Part shown: positions 1 through 7,222 of the stretch, in pieces | Numbering within the stretch: the first letter of the stretch is position 1 | How the letters are laid out: the number at the start of each line of letters is the position of its first letter | Source: Clostridia bacterium | GTDB lineage: Bacteria > Bacillota > Clostridia > Christensenellales > Aristaeellaceae | Length of the DNA stretch: 43,501 nucleotides | Assembly (NCBI GenBank): GCA_017547285.1 | Contig: JAFYQB010000002.1 | Span: forward strand, 1 to 43,501 | Reading direction: 5' to 3' | Program-made: the position numbers and the translations under genes | Notes under the pieces: generated by a model | Seen by the model: the letters and a program-made list of their open reading frames with translations, nothing else | Databases searched by the model: none | Told to the model about the DNA's origin: nothing

Positions 1-75
1 AAAAAACCCGCCCCGCACGAAGTGCGGAACGGGGGTGCAGGGGCACTGCCCCTGCCTTAGGGTTTGACGCTTTCG
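1..75. repeat. 75-bp direct repeat, copy 1 (duplicated nadR 3' end)
   Basis: Bases 1-75 are identical to 167-241 (offset 166). Read on the minus strand, the copy holds the last five nadR codons (ESVKP), its TAA stop, a GC-rich hairpin and a second hairpin with a T-run. Upstream in this copy the reading frame is closed by TGA six codons before, so it is a remnant and not a second gene end. The window edge cuts the repeat, so the true length is unknown. Confidence 0.9.
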
Positions 76-90
76 ATTCTTATGCTGCCT

Positions 91-222
91 CATCGAAGGA
101 GACTCGCACAAGAAAGCCGGAGGTCGTCGTTTGACCTCCGGCGGCCTTCGTCGCAACCCCAAACACAAAAAACCCGCCCCGCACGAAGTGCGGAACGGGG
201 GTGCAGGGGCACTGCCCCTGCC
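91..222 (-). repeat. Family A structured 3'-UTR element, copy A1 (after nadR)
   Basis: Copy A1 of a repeat family found after five minus-strand stop codons here. Plus-strand layout: outer arm CGAAGG (94-99), inner hairpin with 10-bp arms starting GCCGGAGG (116-142, loop 126-132), outer arm CCTTCG (145-150), a CAAACACAAAA tract, a second hairpin (179-193) and a third hairpin GCAGGGGC/GCCCCTGC (204-221). On the nadR transcript the order is reversed. The stems covary with those of the other copies. Confidence 0.75.
167..193 (-). terminator. Intrinsic terminator of the MBOAT-nadR operon
   Basis: On the minus strand a CCGCAC/GTGCGG stem (179-193, three-base loop) is followed by GGCGGG and a run of six T (plus-strand A-run 167-172). 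It lies about 30 bases after the nadR stop and is part of repeat element A1. The duplicated copy at 1-27 repeats the same terminator. Confidence 0.7.
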
Positions 223-241
223 TTAGGGTTTGACGCTTTCG
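167..241. repeat. 75-bp direct repeat, copy 2 (genuine nadR 3' end)
   Basis: Identical to bases 1-75. This copy contains the real nadR stop codon (223-225) and its downstream terminator. Together with 76-166 it makes a 166-bp unit that appears to have been tandemly duplicated. Confidence 0.9.
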
Positions 242-1269
242 CCAAGGAGGTTATCGATCAGTTCAATCGCTTTGGAGAGACGCTGGTTGTAGTCGCCGCC
301 TACGATGGCGATCTTGTCGCCGAAGCCGTGATAGACGTACATATTCAGCAGGCGATCGTCGAGAAGCTTGCGCTTGTCCTCGTCGCCGTTCAGGCGCTGG
401 CCGTCCGCCACCCATTTCACGTCCGGTTTCAGGTAAATGAGCAGATCGTAACGGTTGGCGTCGATGTACTTCTGCACCAGCTCGTTGCGGTGACCCATGT
501 AGAGCTCACTGAAATAGTCGGTGTAGGTGGCGTCGGTGTCGAAGAAACAGACCTTGTTGGCAGCGCGCAGGGCGTGGTAGTCCTGCTCAAACTGCAGATG
601 CGCGATTCGGTTAAAATCCTCGTCCGTATAAACCGTTTCGTCATTGCCCAGATAGTCGCGGGCATAGTAGCGGCCCACTTCCTCCGACCAGGAGGTATTG
701 TACAGCTTGGCCAGACACTTGGTCAGCGTGGTCTTGCCGCAGCTTTCGGTGCCGGCGATCAGCACCTTCTTGGCAAAGAAGGGACGCGCTGCGCCAAGGA
801 TGTAGTGCCAGTTGCCCAGAATATCCCTGCGGATATCGGCTGCGGAAATGGGATAGCGCGTGCGCTTGGGATCAAACATCACCACTTCGGCTTCGGGAAA
901 ATATTCCGCCAGCGTTTCGCTGTACTCGGTATCGCCCACAAAGAACGCGTCAATGGGCTTGCCCACCACTTCGCGCATGCGCTGGCTCCACATTTCCCAG
1001 CCCTGCGGATACACGGGAATATCACTTTCATCCAGCACTTCTACGCTGATGTGGTCGATGTCCTGAATCTGCTGGCTGATCCACTGCTTGCGCAGGCGGT
1101 AGGAAACAACCGGCATGCCCGCTTCTTCGCAGATGTCGCGCGTCTGCTTCCAGTTATCGGAGATGACCACAACCAAATGCTCGCACTTGGTGGAGGCCTC
1201 GATCATCTGGTAGAGATGGCCGCGATGCGGCGGCAGGAAACGGCCGAAGTATACGCCTGTTTTGTACAT
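223..1269 (-). CDS. nadR: NadR-like bifunctional NMN adenylyltransferase / ribosylnicotinamide kinase
   Basis: Cytosolic NAD salvage enzyme of 348 aa. An N-terminal nucleotidyltransferase domain (about residues 1-160) would adenylate NMN to NAD, and a C-terminal P-loop kinase domain (about 165-345) would phosphorylate nicotinamide riboside. Visible motifs are the HxGH-type HRGH (15-18), ISAADIR (141-147) in the place of the ISSTxxR motif, and Walker A GTESCGKT (173-180). It lacks the N-terminal helix-turn-helix of the enterobacterial repressor form, so no regulatory role is implied. Start ATG is preceded by GGGGAGG nine bases upstream. It is the last gene of a tight operon behind the RCC1 gene (19-bp gap), an odd setting for NAD salvage. 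Kinase activity is inferred from the family. Confidence 0.88.
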   Translation of the reverse strand: MYKTGVYFGRFLPPHRGHLYQMIEASTKCEHLVVVISDNWKQTRDICEEAGMPVVSYRLRKQWISQQIQDIDHISVEVLDESDIPVYPQGWEMWSQRMREVVGKPIDAFFVGDTEYSETLAEYFPEAEVVMFDPKRTRYPISAADIRRDILGNWHYILGAARPFFAKKVLIAGTESCGKTTLTKCLAKLYNTSWSEEVGRYYARDYLGNDETVYTDEDFNRIAHLQFEQDYHALRAANKVCFFDTDATYTDYFSELYMGHRNELVQKYIDANRYDLLIYLKPDVKWVADGQRLNGDEDKRKLLDDRLLNMYVYHGFGDKIAIVGGDYNQRLSKAIELIDNLLGESVKP

Positions 1270-1288
1270 GATGAAGTCCTCCCCTGGA

Positions 1289-2683
1289 TTAATTCAGTCT
1301 GTTTGTTTCAATGCGTCCGTCTGCGTAGCGGATTTCCAGCGTGCCATCCGCCAGCAGGAATGCGTAATGATTGGGCGCAGCAGCGGCAGCCAGCACGGGC
1401 TGTTCAAAGGCAAAGCTCGCGTGGTTGTTTCGTCCGAACGCATGCGCCAGAACCATGCCGTCCTCCGTCAGGCCGATCACGGCGTTTTCGCCGGCGGTGA
1501 GACGTTTCACGCCCGACCACTGCGGAACAAGGGCTGTGGTGCTGAAGGTATTTCCATTTTCATCTGCGCCGATGGCATAGCCTCGTGAAACTGCATACCG
1601 TTCGCCATCCGCAGCCAAAGCAAGCCCGGGATGAGAGCTGCAAAGCCCCTCCGCGGTTTTGGCCAGCAGGCCGTAGCTGCCCGCCCAGATGGCCTGCACG
1701 TTCGTCAGCTCGTTCAGAAAATCATAGGTCAGATACCCTGTCGCCATCACCTGGCCGCTTTCCAGCAGCAGGAAGCTGGCGTAATCGCCCGCCGCAATGG
1801 CTTTGACGCCGTTATAGAAAGAAACATCTGACTGCAGATGGGTGTTGTCGCCGCAGGAAAGCACGCGCCCGTCGGCGGTCAGGCCGATGGTGTGGTAAGC
1901 ACCGGCGGCTACATACACGATGTTCCGCCACTCCCCCACCTCCAGCTGGCCGCAGGTGTTATCGCCAAAGGCGCGCACAGTACCGTCTTCCATCAGCACA
2001 ACAGTATGGGCAAAACCTGCTGCAATGCGGCCATCCGGCAGGAGGGACACAGCTTCCGGGGTGGGAACAGGCGCAGCTGCGGGCTGTTCCGTGGTTTCGG
2101 CGGCAGGCGCCGCAGTGGGCGCAGCCGTGGGCTCCGGCGTGGTCGCGGGGGTCGGAACAGGGGTGGGGACAGGCGTTGGCAGAGAGGCCTGATAGGCCGC
2201 CTGCGCCAGCTCGTAAAGGGACAGCGCAGGCTCATATGCCTTTACCTGGGCCGCCGTGCGCGCTGCGCGGGCATAATCGCCGGTTTCATACAGTTTCATG
2301 GCCTGATGATAGGTGTAAACAACGCCTTGTTCTTCCGCCTGTTTTTCATAAAAAGCAGGTACTTCCGCTTCGACTTCTCCAAATTGATGGAGCACTTCCA
2401 GCGCCAGTTGGGGATCACCGTTGTAATCGATCAGTTTGGTACAGTTCAGAAGGGTCTCGTAATACAGTTCAGGCTGTTCCAGCTCCTTCAGCGTATCCAG
2501 ATAGGCCTGCATCGGCTCATAGTCAGCGGCAAAAGCCGCGTCCAGCGCAGCTTCCGCCGTCAGCACAGGCCTCTGCTGCACATATCCATAGATCCCCGCA
2601 GTCGCCAGGATCAGCAGGATCGCCGAAACCAGCACCGCGCCGATGACAAAACGCTTGTTGGAGGAAGGCTGATGTTCGTTCAT
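1289..2683 (-). CDS. Membrane-anchored RCC1-repeat (beta-propeller) protein
   Basis: A 464-aa protein with one N-terminal transmembrane segment (about residues 11-33), a helical TPR-like region (about 40-165), a Pro/Thr/Ala-rich linker (about 168-210) and a C-terminal domain with RCC1-like repeats, seen as recurring GxxHTxxLxxDGxVxxxG patterns (for example GFAHTVVLMEDGTVRAFG). The domain is expected to form an extracellular beta-propeller used in binding. Start choice: the upstream in-frame ATG at 2692 directly abuts the GGAGG (2693-2697), leaving no spacer, whereas ATG 2683 has a nine-base spacer, so 2683 is preferred. The ribosome binding site overlaps the stop of the upstream DHHW gene, so translation is probably coupled. 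The ligand is unknown; context suggests surface polysaccharide or envelope. Confidence 0.75.
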   Translation of the reverse strand: MNEHQPSSNKRFVIGAVLVSAILLILATAGIYGYVQQRPVLTAEAALDAAFAADYEPMQAYLDTLKELEQPELYYETLLNCTKLIDYNGDPQLALEVLHQFGEVEAEVPAFYEKQAEEQGVVYTYHQAMKLYETGDYARAARTAAQVKAYEPALSLYELAQAAYQASLPTPVPTPVPTPATTPEPTAAPTAAPAAETTEQPAAAPVPTPEAVSLLPDGRIAAGFAHTVVLMEDGTVRAFGDNTCGQLEVGEWRNIVYVAAGAYHTIGLTADGRVLSCGDNTHLQSDVSFYNGVKAIAAGDYASFLLLESGQVMATGYLTYDFLNELTNVQAIWAGSYGLLAKTAEGLCSSHPGLALAADGERYAVSRGYAIGADENGNTFSTTALVPQWSGVKRLTAGENAVIGLTEDGMVLAHAFGRNNHASFAFEQPVLAAAAAPNHYAFLLADGTLEIRYADGRIETNRLN

Positions 2684-2697
2684 CTTATTCATCCTCC

Positions 2698-4188
2698 TTA
2701 CTTGGAAATGGTGCGTCCGAACGCAGTCAGGCTGTTGTAGGAGTTGACGCCGTTGGCAGTGGAGAGCACCACATACACATCATCGATCTCATGATAGCGG
2801 AGCAGCTCGGCAAAGGTGCCGCCTGCGTCCTTTTCATTGTAGTAGTCCTCGCGAAGGTCGGTCATGTGCACCTCATGGTAATAAGGCAGCAGATACGGCA
2901 GGAACACATTGCCGAACGAATCGCTGATGAGCAGCGCCTTGCGGTCATTGCCAAAGCCGCCCGTAAACCTGCGCCAGGGCAGGCGCGTATTGTTGATGTA
3001 GGCGATGTAGGTGGTGTACTTCCGGTTCATGAAGTCCAGCTCTTTGGCTTCGGTCAGGTTGGTCAGCACATAGCTGTGCGTGGGATTCAGCGGCTCCAAA
3101 AGATGCAGCCAGTCCTCACGGCCTGCCTTGTCGCGCCCCATCAGGTGGTCGTAGTATTCGTATTCTTCGTAGGGAAGGCCCGGATAGCCGCGGCTTTCCA
3201 TAATGCTGTTCACCGCATACCATGCGCCCAGCGGCGTCCAGTGGTGATCGGTGTGGTAGAACACATCCTCCTTGTTGGCCAGCGCATCGTTGAGGATGGC
3301 AGGCGCATTGTGGATGTATACGCGCTCCTTCACCTGCGTCTGCAGCGCATCCTCCATGGTGCTCACCCAGCCGTTGTAGGTGACCAGATTGGTGCGCACA
3401 CGGCGGCCAACGCCGGAAACCGGTACATGCAGGTAGTGGATCTCGCCGTCTTCGGGCAGCATGTCCGACAGCCGGTTGAGCACGCCGGCAAAGGTCATCA
3501 GGTTTTCGGCAGGATAATGATACACCAGCGTGTTTTTGCCATCAATGCCCGTCAGTTCCAGCGTGGTCTCCGTACCTGCCGCCAGCGGAACGATCACTTT
3601 GGGGGTAGCCGTGGGTTCAGGCGTTGCAGTCGGAGCAGGCGAGGGCGTCGGCGTTCTTTCCGCCGCGGGTTCAGCAGTTGGCGCAGCCGTTTGCGTGGGC
3701 GCGGCAGTCAGCACAGGTGTGGGAGACGGCGTGGCCGTGGGTTCGGCAGTCGGCGTCGGGGTGGGCTGAACGGTAGGAACAGGCGTGGGTTCAGCGGTGG
3801 GTTCCGGCTCAGACGGGTCTTCTCCGAGAGGCATTTCTTCGCCGCCCTGCGCGTCCAGTACCAGCAGGCGTTCGATCTCCGCCGCCTCCTGAATCTGGAT
3901 CTGTTCCTCGGTGCGCTTGTCAAATACATCAATGACCGCATCCGTCCAGCCTACCACCTGATCGCGGCCAAAAAAGCCGTCGCTCAGGTAGTCTTCAATA
4001 CCAGAGAAGAATTCGCCGCTTTGCAGCGTTTCAGCCGTCAGTTCGGGAAAACCTGCCAGCATGCGGTTTTCGCTTTGGGAAAGACGGCTCTCGCGCGGAG
4101 CCAGCAGGATCAGCAGCACGCCAAGGCACAAACTGCCCATCAGCCACCACAGCGCCGCCAGAAAAGAGCCTTTGCCATTTTTCTTCAT
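2698..4188 (-). CDS. DHHW/AlgX-like polysaccharide O-acetylation protein
   Basis: A 496-aa membrane-anchored extracellular protein of the DHHW family, related to AlgJ/AlgX and DltD-type partners of MBOAT acyltransferases, which transfer acetyl groups to exported polysaccharide. One transmembrane helix lies at about 9-30. The family signature DHHW is at 314-317 (HTDHHW), and an SGNH-like SDSFGN motif follows towards the C-terminus. A long Pro/Thr/Ala linker (about 127-198) interrupts the protein between the N-terminal ENRMLAGFPEL/FFGRD part and the catalytic part, which is unusual. The gene lies 12 bp after the MBOAT gene and its stop overlaps the ribosome binding site of the RCC1 gene. Acetylation is family knowledge; the target glycan is unknown. 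Confidence 0.85.
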   Translation of the reverse strand: MKKNGKGSFLAALWWLMGSLCLGVLLILLAPRESRLSQSENRMLAGFPELTAETLQSGEFFSGIEDYLSDGFFGRDQVVGWTDAVIDVFDKRTEEQIQIQEAAEIERLLVLDAQGGEEMPLGEDPSEPEPTAEPTPVPTVQPTPTPTAEPTATPSPTPVLTAAPTQTAAPTAEPAAERTPTPSPAPTATPEPTATPKVIVPLAAGTETTLELTGIDGKNTLVYHYPAENLMTFAGVLNRLSDMLPEDGEIHYLHVPVSGVGRRVRTNLVTYNGWVSTMEDALQTQVKERVYIHNAPAILNDALANKEDVFYHTDHHWTPLGAWYAVNSIMESRGYPGLPYEEYEYYDHLMGRDKAGREDWLHLLEPLNPTHSYVLTNLTEAKELDFMNRKYTTYIAYINNTRLPWRRFTGGFGNDRKALLISDSFGNVFLPYLLPYYHEVHMTDLREDYYNEKDAGGTFAELLRYHEIDDVYVVLSTANGVNSYNSLTAFGRTISK

Positions 4189-4200
4189 ATCGTCACCTGA

Positions 4201-5589
4201 TCAAAAGCGGAAATAGATAAAGGGATTGTAGCTCTGACCCACGATCATCAAAACGCTCAGCACAAACACCAGGCACAGCCAGAGCGTGTACGCGCCGCTG
4301 AGGTGATCCAGCACATCCTGGCGCAAACCTTTCCACAGGGGAAACGCAGCCGCCAGCGCTGCCAGCGGGAACCAGGAATACTGGCAGACGACCATCCACA
4401 GTTCCGGCGTGAACAGCGGAACGCCGATACCGGCCAGCGACTTGAGATAAACCATCAGCTCCGCCGTATCAGTAAAATAGAAAATGATCCAGCCCACCAG
4501 CACCAGCGCGTAGGTGCCGATACCGCGCACCAGCGCGGGCAGCCTGTCCAAAAGCTTCCTGAACACAAAGCGTTCCAGCGCAATCAGCACAAAATAGTAC
4601 AGACCCCAGATGACAAAATTGAGGCTTGCGCCGTGCCACAGTCCGGTCAGCCCCCACACCACCAGCAGGTTCCACAGCTGGCGGATGCGGCTGACGCGGT
4701 TGCCGCCCATGGGAATGTACACATACTCGCGGAAGAACGTGCCCAGCGAGATATGCCACCTGCGCCAAAACTCCGCGATGCTTTTGCTGAGATAGGGATA
4801 GTTGAAGTTCTCCGCATAACGGAAACCAAAGATGCGGCCCATACCGATGGCCATATCGGAATAAGCGGAGAAATCAAAGTAGATCTGCAAAGAATACAGA
4901 ACTGCCATGTACCAGCCGCCCGCCACGCTCATGCCGTACAGCGCCTGATTGGCAATCACCGCATCCACGATCTTGCCGCAGATATTGGCCAGAATCACCT
5001 TTTTGCCAAGGCCGCAGGCAAAGCGCTTCATGCCGGCGGTAAAATCCTCCATGGTGGTCTGACGGCAGACCATCTGCTCCGCCACGTCCTGATAGCGCAC
5101 AATGGGGCCGGCCACCAGCTGCGGGAAACAGCTGATGTATAAAAGCAGATCCAGCGGATTCTTCTGGTACAGTTCCCTGTTGCGGTACACATCCACCGCA
5201 TAGGTAACGATCTGAAAGGTAAAGAACGAAATGCCCAGCGGCATCACCACTTCCGGCAGGCTGAGATGGATCAGCTTCAGCGCGGGATTAATCAGAAAAC
5301 CGCCGTACTTGACCCATGCCAGCACCGCCATGGGGCTGACCACACCCAATGCCAGCGCTATGCGGCGCAGCCACGGGTTGTGCCACTTGGCTACGCCCGC
5401 AGAGCAAAGCCATACCAGCAGCGCAAGTCCCACAAGGACAAACACCCACATCGGTTCGCCCCAAGCGTAAAAGAGCACGGAAGCCATCAGCAGAATGGTG
5501 TTCTTCCACCGGATTCCCGGAATGGCAAAATACAAGCCTACTGTCACGGGCAGAAACAGCAGCAAAAATGTCAGGCTGGAAAAGACCAA
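4201..5589 (-). CDS. MBOAT O-acyltransferase (AlgI/DltB type)
   Basis: A 462-aa multi-pass membrane protein of the MBOAT family. It would move an acyl, probably acetyl, group across the membrane to the DHHW partner encoded next for O-acetylation of an extracellular polysaccharide. The signature region carries EFWRRWHISLG with His279, YIPMGGNR (291-298), and the invariant WHG with His319. The N-terminus MVFSSLTFLLLFLP is typical of AlgI-like proteins. The start codon is TTG (5587-5589), with AAGGGA upstream. A nearer-consensus ATG at 5598-5600 is out of frame. It is the first gene of the operon and has a consensus promoter. D-alanylation (DltB) is less likely because no dltA or dltC neighbour is present. 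Confidence 0.9.
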   Translation of the reverse strand: MVFSSLTFLLLFLPVTVGLYFAIPGIRWKNTILLMASVLFYAWGEPMWVFVLVGLALLVWLCSAGVAKWHNPWLRRIALALGVVSPMAVLAWVKYGGFLINPALKLIHLSLPEVVMPLGISFFTFQIVTYAVDVYRNRELYQKNPLDLLLYISCFPQLVAGPIVRYQDVAEQMVCRQTTMEDFTAGMKRFACGLGKKVILANICGKIVDAVIANQALYGMSVAGGWYMAVLYSLQIYFDFSAYSDMAIGMGRIFGFRYAENFNYPYLSKSIAEFWRRWHISLGTFFREYVYIPMGGNRVSRIRQLWNLLVVWGLTGLWHGASLNFVIWGLYYFVLIALERFVFRKLLDRLPALVRGIGTYALVLVGWIIFYFTDTAELMVYLKSLAGIGVPLFTPELWMVVCQYSWFPLAALAAAFPLWKGLRQDVLDHLSGAYTLWLCLVFVLSVLMIVGQSYNPFIYFRF

Positions 5590-5623
5590 AACGCTATCAT
5601 CCCTTCAGGGTACAGATGGTTTT

Positions 5624-5652
5624 ATTATAGTCGGCAGGACAGGGGTTGTCAA
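5624..5652 (-). promoter_or_regulatory. Sigma-A promoter of the MBOAT-DHHW-RCC1-nadR operon
   Basis: On the minus strand TTGACA (5652-5647), a 17-base spacer and TATAAT (5629-5624), a perfect match to the consensus, about 35 bases before the MBOAT start. Confidence 0.85.
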
Positions 5653-5701
5653 ATGAAGGAAAGAGGAGAAATGGCGGAGTTCTTTGCGGCTTGACGCTCA
5701 C

Positions 5702-5746
5702 CCACCTCATCACCCGCTTCGCGGGAGCTTCCCCTCAAGGGGAAGC
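5702..5746 (+). repeat. Family B double-hairpin repeat, copy B1
   Basis: CACCTCATC followed by hairpin CCCGC-TTC-GCGGG and hairpin GCTTCCCC-TCAA-GGGGAAGC. It lies in the 5653-5964 intergenic stretch upstream of the MBOAT promoter; the rest of that stretch is family A copy A2 plus about 75 bp in which I see nothing. Confidence 0.75.
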
Positions 5747-5827
5747 GTGCGGAGGGGCTAAACTTCACATTTGTTCTTTTTCACTTGGGGAACCGTTACC
5801 CTTCTGTTTCGGTCCAATACAAGCACC

Positions 5828-5963
5828 ATCCGAAGGGAGCCCCGCGCAAGCGAGCCGTGGCACCCTCCGTGCCACGGCGGCCTTCGCCGCAACCCCAAAC
5901 AAAAAAGACCCGCCCCTGACCGCGCAAAGCGCGGTCAGTACACGGGTCAAGGGCGAAGCCCTT
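5828..5963 (-). repeat. Family A structured 3'-UTR element, copy A2 (after fucO)
   Basis: Outer arms CGAAGG (5831-5836) and CCTTCG (5881-5886) enclose an inner hairpin GCCGTGGCAC/GTGCCACGGC (5854-5878, loop CCTCC). A second hairpin (5916-5938) lies inside GACCCG/CGGGTC arms, and a third (AAGGGC/GCCCTT) lies just before the fucO stop. The inner stem differs at several positions from copy A1 with pairing kept. Confidence 0.75.
5901..5946 (-). terminator. Intrinsic terminator after fucO
   Basis: Minus-strand stem with ten-base arms CTGACCGCGC/GCGCGGTCAG (5916-5938, loop of three) inside a GACCCG/CGGGTC outer stem, followed by TCTTTTTTG (A-run 5901-5906). It is part of repeat copy A2. Confidence 0.75.
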
Positions 5964-5964
5964 G

Positions 5965-7113
5965 TTACAGGAGCTTGCGGTAGAGGGCGGCGATCTCTTC
6001 CACGCTGGTGTCGCGGGGATTGCCGGGGCGGCAGGCGTCAGCGAAGGCGGATTCGGACAGGAACTGCACGTCTTCGTCCTTCACGATCTGCTTGAGGTCG
6101 GCGGGGATGCCAACATCAGCGCTCAGCTTGCGAACGGCTTCCACAGCGGCAGCGCGGTATTCGTCCTGAGACATGTTCTCGGTGCCTTCCACGCCCATGG
6201 CCTTGGCGATGTCGCGGTACTTTTCGCCGGTGCACTCAGCGTTGTATTCCATGATGGTGGGCAGCAGGATGGCGTTGGCCACGCCGTGAGGGGTGTCATA
6301 CAGAGCGCCCAGACCATGAGCCATGGAGTGAACGATGCCCAGACCCACGTTGGAGAAGCCCATACCGGCCACATACTGGGCCAGAGCCATGCCTTCGCGG
6401 CCTTCGGGGGTGTTTTCCACAGCGCCGCGCAGGCTCTTGGCAATCAGCTCGATGGCCTTGAGATGGAACATATCGGTCATTTCCCAGGCGCCCTTGGTGA
6501 TGTAGCCTTCGATGGCGTGGGTGAGCGCGTCCATGCCGGTGGCAGCGGTCAGGCCCTTGGGCATGGTGGACATCATGTCGGGGTCAACCACGGCGATCTC
6601 GGGGATGTCGTTGGTGTCCACACAAACGAACTTGCGCTTCTTTTCCACGTCGGTGATGACGTAGTTGATGGTCACCTCAGCGGCGGTACCGGCGGTGGTG
6701 GGTACGGCGATGGTGAACACAGCGTGATTCTTGGTGGGGGCAACGCCTTCCAGAGAACGCACGTCGGCGTATTCGGGGTTGTTGATGATGATGCCAACAC
6801 CCTTGGCGGTATCCATGGCAGAACCGCCGCCGATGGCTACGATGCAGTCAGCCTCGGCAGCCTTGAAAGCAGCCACGCCAGCCTGTACGTTTTCGATGGT
6901 GGGATTGGCCTTGATCTCGGAGAACACATCATAGGCGACGCCGGCTTCATCCAGCAGAGCGGTCACCTTGGTGGAAACGCCGAACTTGATCAGGTCAGGA
7001 TCGGTGCATACAAAAGCCTTCTGGAAGCCGTGGGCCTTGATGATGCCGGGAATTTCAGCAATGGCGCCCTTGCCATGATGGGAAATGGTATTGAGTACGA
7101 TACGGTTGGACAT
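5965..7113 (-). CDS. fucO: L-lactaldehyde reductase / 1,2-propanediol dehydrogenase, iron-containing
   Basis: A 382-aa group III iron-dependent alcohol dehydrogenase that would reduce L-lactaldehyde, from fucose or rhamnose breakdown, to L-1,2-propanediol with NADH. Length and long conserved stretches (AVPTTAGTAAEVTINYVITD, GEKYRDIA, GMGFSNVGLG) match E. coli FucO as I recall it. The NAD-binding GGGS is at 95-98. Metal ligands Asp195, His199, His262 and His276 align with the known FucO ligands. Start ATG has AAGGAGG nine bases upstream. No fucose or rhamnose isomerase, kinase or aldolase is present in the window, so the specific sugar is inferred; a GH78 rhamnosidase lies about 20 kb away. 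A broader 1,2-propanediol or butanol dehydrogenase role remains possible. Confidence 0.88.
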   Translation of the reverse strand: MSNRIVLNTISHHGKGAIAEIPGIIKAHGFQKAFVCTDPDLIKFGVSTKVTALLDEAGVAYDVFSEIKANPTIENVQAGVAAFKAAEADCIVAIGGGSAMDTAKGVGIIINNPEYADVRSLEGVAPTKNHAVFTIAVPTTAGTAAEVTINYVITDVEKKRKFVCVDTNDIPEIAVVDPDMMSTMPKGLTAATGMDALTHAIEGYITKGAWEMTDMFHLKAIELIAKSLRGAVENTPEGREGMALAQYVAGMGFSNVGLGIVHSMAHGLGALYDTPHGVANAILLPTIMEYNAECTGEKYRDIAKAMGVEGTENMSQDEYRAAAVEAVRKLSADVGIPADLKQIVKDEDVQFLSESAFADACRPGNPRDTSVEEIAALYRKLL

Positions 7114-7170
7114 GGGAATCGTTCCTCCTTATCAGTCAACAGAAACTCTATCAGAAAACCCAAAGGCCTT

Positions 7171-7212
7171 CTTTCACATATATACAATATCATATTGTGA
7201 AAGAATTGTCAA
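7171..7212 (-). promoter_or_regulatory. fucO promoter with overlapping palindromic operator
   Basis: On the minus strand TTGACA (7212-7207), a 17-base spacer and TATTGT (7189-7184). A perfect 15-base palindrome ACAATATSATATTGT (7184-7198; S is the unpaired centre) covers the -10 box and spacer. It is nested between outer inverted arms CTTTCACA (7171-7178) and TGTGAAAG (7196-7203). A repressor binding here would block RNA polymerase. The outer half-sites resemble the Rex/CRP-type TGTGA word but are arranged outward, so I do not name the regulator. Confidence 0.6.
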
Positions 7213-7222
7213 TCATGTTTCA

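Noticed and set aside
2684..2692. Upstream ATG of the RCC1 gene
   Set aside because: It directly abuts the GGAGG sequence, so no ribosome spacing is left. ATG 2683 is better.
4201..5589. DltB (D-alanylation of teichoic acid)
   Set aside because: No dltA, dltC or dltD nearby, and the partner has the DHHW motif, which fits polysaccharide O-acetylation.
7171..7203. Rex or CRP site at fucO
   Set aside because: The TGTGA-like half-sites face outward with a long spacer, unlike the known Rex and CRP arrangements, so I list it as an unnamed operator.
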